From NCBI GenBank assembly GCA_026390165.1, contig JAPLGM010000004.1, positions 62,001 to 126,000 on the forward strand: 64,000 nucleotides of DNA, given 5' to 3'. Origin of the DNA: Campylobacterales bacterium. GTDB taxonomy: Bacteria; Campylobacterota; Campylobacteria; Campylobacterales; Sulfurimonadaceae. A program made the translations under genes and the position numbers. The notes under the pieces were generated by a model, which did not search any database, was not told the origin of the DNA, and saw nothing but the letters and a program-made list of their open reading frames with translations. Of the stretch, positions 61,394 to 64,000 are shown piece by piece (positions within the stretch are counted from its first letter, which is position 1; every line of letters starts with the position of its first letter).

Positions 61394-61425
61394 CTCTTCG
61401 ACCGCAAAGAGTCTAAACTCTGCGG
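61394..61425 (+). promoter_or_regulatory. Hairpin in the rplK-rplA gap
   Basis: CCGCA/TGCGG and GAGT/ACTC pair across 61402-61425 with a two-base bulge and a 4-base loop; CTCTT at 61394-61398 can pair instead with AAGAG at 61407-61411. Bulged stems of this kind resemble L1-binding sites, and rplA follows directly, so L1 feedback is possible. Confidence 0.4.
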
Positions 61426-61450
61426 CAGATTCTATTATTGGAGAATTACA

Positions 61451-62149
61451 ATGGCTGGAAAACGTTATAAAGAATTAAGTGGAAAAATTGATATGGCAAA
61501 AAGCTACTCAGTAGCAGATGCTTCTGCATTTTTGCAAGAGTTGAAATCAGCAAAATTTGACGAAACAGTTGAAATTGCTTTAAATCTTGGTGTTGACCCA
61601 CGTCATGCTGACCAAATGATCCGTGGCGCGGTTGTGCTTCCTCACGGTACGGGTAAAGTGGTTCGTGTGGCTGTTTTTGCTAAAGGTGCTAAAGCTGACG
61701 AAGCAAAAGCTGCAGGTGCTGATATCGTTGGTACTGACGATTTGGTTGAGCAAATCAAAGCAGGGAATATTAACTTCGATATCGTTGTTGCAGCTCCTGA
61801 TTGTATGGGTCTTGTTGGTCAAGTAGGTCGTATTCTTGGACCAAAAGGGATGATGCCGAATCCTAAAACAGGAACGGTAACTGCTGACATCGCAAAAGCT
61901 GTAAGCAATGTTAAAGGCGGACAAGTAAATTTCCGTGTTGACAAAAAAGGAAATATTCACGCTGGTATTGGTAAAGTAAGTTTTGATACTGATAAAATTG
62001 CTGAAAACATCAAAGCATTTGTTGGTGCTATTAATCGTGCGAAGCCATCAACAGCAAAAGGTCGTTATATCAAAAATGCAGCACTTTCATTAACAATGAG
62101 TCCTGCAATTAAATTTGATATTCAAGAGCTTCTTGATATTCGAAACTAA
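61451..62149 (+). CDS. rplA: 50S ribosomal protein L1
   Basis: L1 forms the mobile stalk near the E site. The 232-residue protein has [22 protein letters not shown] at the start, [17 protein letters not shown], and [29 protein letters not shown] at 61451 after GGAGAA is the family start; the frame upstream continues 60 bases without support. Confidence 0.98.
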   Translation: MAGKRYKELSGKIDMAKSYSVADASAFLQELKSAKFDETVEIALNLGVDPRHADQMIRGAVVLPHGTGKVVRVAVFAKGAKADEAKAAGADIVGTDDLVEQIKAGNINFDIVVAAPDCMGLVGQVGRILGPKGMMPNPKTGTVTADIAKAVSNVKGGQVNFRVDKKGNIHAGIGKVSFDTDKIAENIKAFVGAINRAKPSTAKGRYIKNAALSLTMSPAIKFDIQELLDIRN

Positions 62150-62175
62150 TTTTTGTAAATACTTTATCTTATGGG

Positions 62176-62230
62176 CTGAAGAGAGTAGGGGACGAAAGTC
62201 TTAATCGGGTTTATCCGCCCCGCTTGAAGT
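62176..62230 (+). promoter_or_regulatory. Ribosomal L10-type leader before rplJ
   Basis: A GGGG (62188-62191) / CCCC (62218-62221) closing stem encloses two small hairpins: GAC-GAAA-GTC (62191-62200) and CGG-GTTTAT-CCG (62206-62217). Such a branched structure in the rplA-rplJ gap matches the position and general form of the L10 leader bound by the L10-L12 complex. Family assignment is by position and shape only. Confidence 0.55.
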
Positions 62231-62252
62231 TACTGTCTGGAAAGGAGAAATA

Positions 62253-62741
62253 ATGAATAAAACACAAAAATCTGAGATTGTTAACACATTAACAGAAGCA
62301 TTCAAGTCTGCAAATGCTGTTGTTATGTGTGATTATCGTGGTCTTACTGTCGGTAACCTCGAATCTCTCCGTAAAATTGCACGTGAAAAAGATACGAAAG
62401 TTCAAGTAGTTAAAAATACTCTTGCAACAATCGCTCTTAATAATGCGGGTATGTCTGGTATTGATATCGTTGATACTAACATTTTTATTTGGGGTGAAGA
62501 TGCTATTGCTGCAGCGAAAACTGTTGTTGAGTTTGCGAAGGCGAATGATAAATTCTCTCTTCGTACAGCATACATCGATGGTCAAGCAGCGGACGAAGCA
62601 AAAGTTCGTGCGTTTGCAACACTACCAGGACGTGAAGAGTTGCTTGGAATGCTCGCATCTGTTTGGATGGGACCAGTTCGCAACTTTACAATCGGACTCG
62701 ATGCTCTTAAACGTAAGCGTGAAGAAGAAGCTGCAGCGTAA
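62253..62741 (+). CDS. rplJ: 50S ribosomal protein L10
   Basis: L10 is the base of the L7/L12 stalk. The 162-residue protein has the N-terminal rRNA-binding domain ([31 protein letters not shown]-type segment) and a C-terminal helix that binds L12 dimers ([22 protein letters not shown]). AAAGGAG precedes the ATG, after a structured leader. Confidence 0.97.
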   Translation: MNKTQKSEIVNTLTEAFKSANAVVMCDYRGLTVGNLESLRKIAREKDTKVQVVKNTLATIALNNAGMSGIDIVDTNIFIWGEDAIAAAKTVVEFAKANDKFSLRTAYIDGQAADEAKVRAFATLPGREELLGMLASVWMGPVRNFTIGLDALKRKREEEAAA

Positions 62742-62809
62742 TTGCTGTAGGGAAAAATTGCAGATTTTATTATCGGCATAAAAAATTAAAAAATCATAGG
62801 AGAACTATT

Positions 62810-63178
62810 ATGGCTGTTACAAAAGAAGACGTTCTTGAGTTTATCTCAAACCTTTCTGTCCTTGAGCTTTCTGAGCTTGTAAAAGAATTCGAAGAAAAAT
62901 TCGGAGTATCTGCTCAACCTGTAGCAGTTGCTGGCGGTGCTGCAGCTGTTGTTGAAGTAGAAGAAAAAACTGAATTTGATGTTATCTTGAAAGACGCTGG
63001 TGAGAAAAAAATCAACGTTATTAAAGTAGTACGTGCACTTACAGGTCTTGGTCTTAAAGAGGCTAAAGATGCTGTTGATAATGCTCCAACAACGATCAAA
63101 GAAGGCGTTGGCAAAGATGTTGCTGAAGCTGCTAAAAAAGATCTTGAAGAAGCTGGTGCTGCGGTCGAAATCAAATAA
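62810..63178 (+). CDS. rplL: 50S ribosomal protein L7/L12
   Basis: The 122-residue stalk protein recruits translation factors. It has the dimerisation N-terminus ([27 protein letters not shown]), a short Ala/Val hinge, and the C-terminal domain [38 protein letters not shown]. It is followed by two strong hairpins before rpoB. Confidence 0.98.
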   Translation: MAVTKEDVLEFISNLSVLELSELVKEFEEKFGVSAQPVAVAGGAAAVVEVEEKTEFDVILKDAGEKKINVIKVVRALTGLGLKEAKDAVDNAPTTIKEGVGKDVAEAAKKDLEEAGAAVEIK

Positions 63179-63187
63179 TTATTTGAA

Positions 63188-63213
63188 CTTTGGAGGCACT
63201 TGCCTCCACAAAG
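63188..63213 (+). terminator. First hairpin in the rplL-rpoB gap
   Basis: CTTTGGAGGC (63188-63197) pairs with GCCTCCACAAAG (63202-63213) with one bulge region and a 4-base loop. No U-run follows, so it may be partial terminator, pause or processing site. Confidence 0.55.
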
Positions 63214-63216
63214 TAC

Positions 63217-63259
63217 GGGCGCTTTTCCGAATTGATTTTTTCATTTCGGAAGAGTGCCC
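63217..63259 (+). promoter_or_regulatory. Long hairpin in the rplL-rpoB gap (attenuator or RNase III site)
   Basis: 63217-63231 pairs with 63245-63259: 15 bp with two G-U pairs and a U-rich 13-base loop. In E. coli the rplL-rpoB gap holds an attenuator and an RNase III site that lower rpoBC relative to ribosomal proteins; this structure sits in the same place. The remaining 90 bp to rpoB hold nothing else I can identify. Confidence 0.6.
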
Positions 63260-63342
63260 ATCCGTCGTTATAGGGTTGGGAAAGCTCAACTTTTAGACTT
63301 TACATTTTTTATCCCTATTCTGGGATCACACATTTCGATTGA

Positions 63343-64000
<658 letters not shown>

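Overview
The window reads as chromosomal DNA of a free-living Campylobacterota (Epsilonproteobacteria), most like the Sulfurimonas/Sulfuricurvum group. I infer this from family knowledge and gene order: an overlapping recA-eno-FtsB-like-AMIN string, a rpmE-rsmI-rlmB-(two envelope proteins)-aminotransferase-hom run as I remember it from Campylobacter, a futalosine-pathway MqnD, a lone fliQ, and scattered ribosomal operons. There is no rRNA, CRISPR array, prophage or insertion sequence. No recognisable defence or secondary-metabolite system was found.

Layout. 1-9.6 kb: one giant mosaic surface protein of 3110 residues (about 27 Ig-like/SWM modules). 9.6-13.4 kb: a coiled-coil membrane protein, then the overlapping operon cdsA-dxr-hydrolase-tsaD. 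13.5-17.3 kb: thiol peroxidase, and on the minus strand recA-eno-FtsB-like-AMIN with every junction overlapping. 17.5-20.6 kb: mqnD-fliQ, then a hemerythrin-DUF2249-polytopic membrane protein operon behind a CRP/FNR-type operator. 20.7-33.8 kb: a phosphate region with Pit transporter, a periplasmic-sensor diguanylate cyclase, pstB, pstA, pstC, a CCA-adding enzyme, phoR-like kinase, phoB-like regulator, phoU, and divergently pstS and a porin. Five promoters in this region carry direct repeats of GTAAC with an 11-bp period, which I propose as the local Pho box. 33.9-44.3 kb: small envelope and RNA-binding proteins, moeA, rsmE, rpmE, rsmI, rlmB, two envelope proteins, an aminotransferase and hom. 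44.5-47.5 kb: the alpha ribosomal operon (rpmJ-rpsM-rpsK-rpsD-rpoA-rplQ) behind a leader that can fold as a pseudoknot next to the first Shine-Dalgarno sequence. 47.6-58.0 kb: Nfu-type protein, TPR-like protein, murE, 2Fe-2S ferredoxin, panD, ispA, tkt, TrmH-family methylase, radical SAM/SPASM protein, corA, a Ca2+/H+ antiporter and yaaA. 58.0-64.0 kb: tRNA-Thr/Tyr/Gly/Thr, tuf, rpmG, tRNA-Trp, secE-nusG-rplK-rplA-rplJ-rplL-rpoB, with rpoB cut by the window edge.

Most of the window is core metabolism and information processing packed into translationally coupled operons. The observations most worth checking are the shared Pho-box motif (which makes the porin a likely Pho-regulon member), the operator centred exactly 41.5 bp upstream of the predicted start of the hemerythrin operon, the pseudoknot-like leader of the alpha operon, and the modular giant surface protein.
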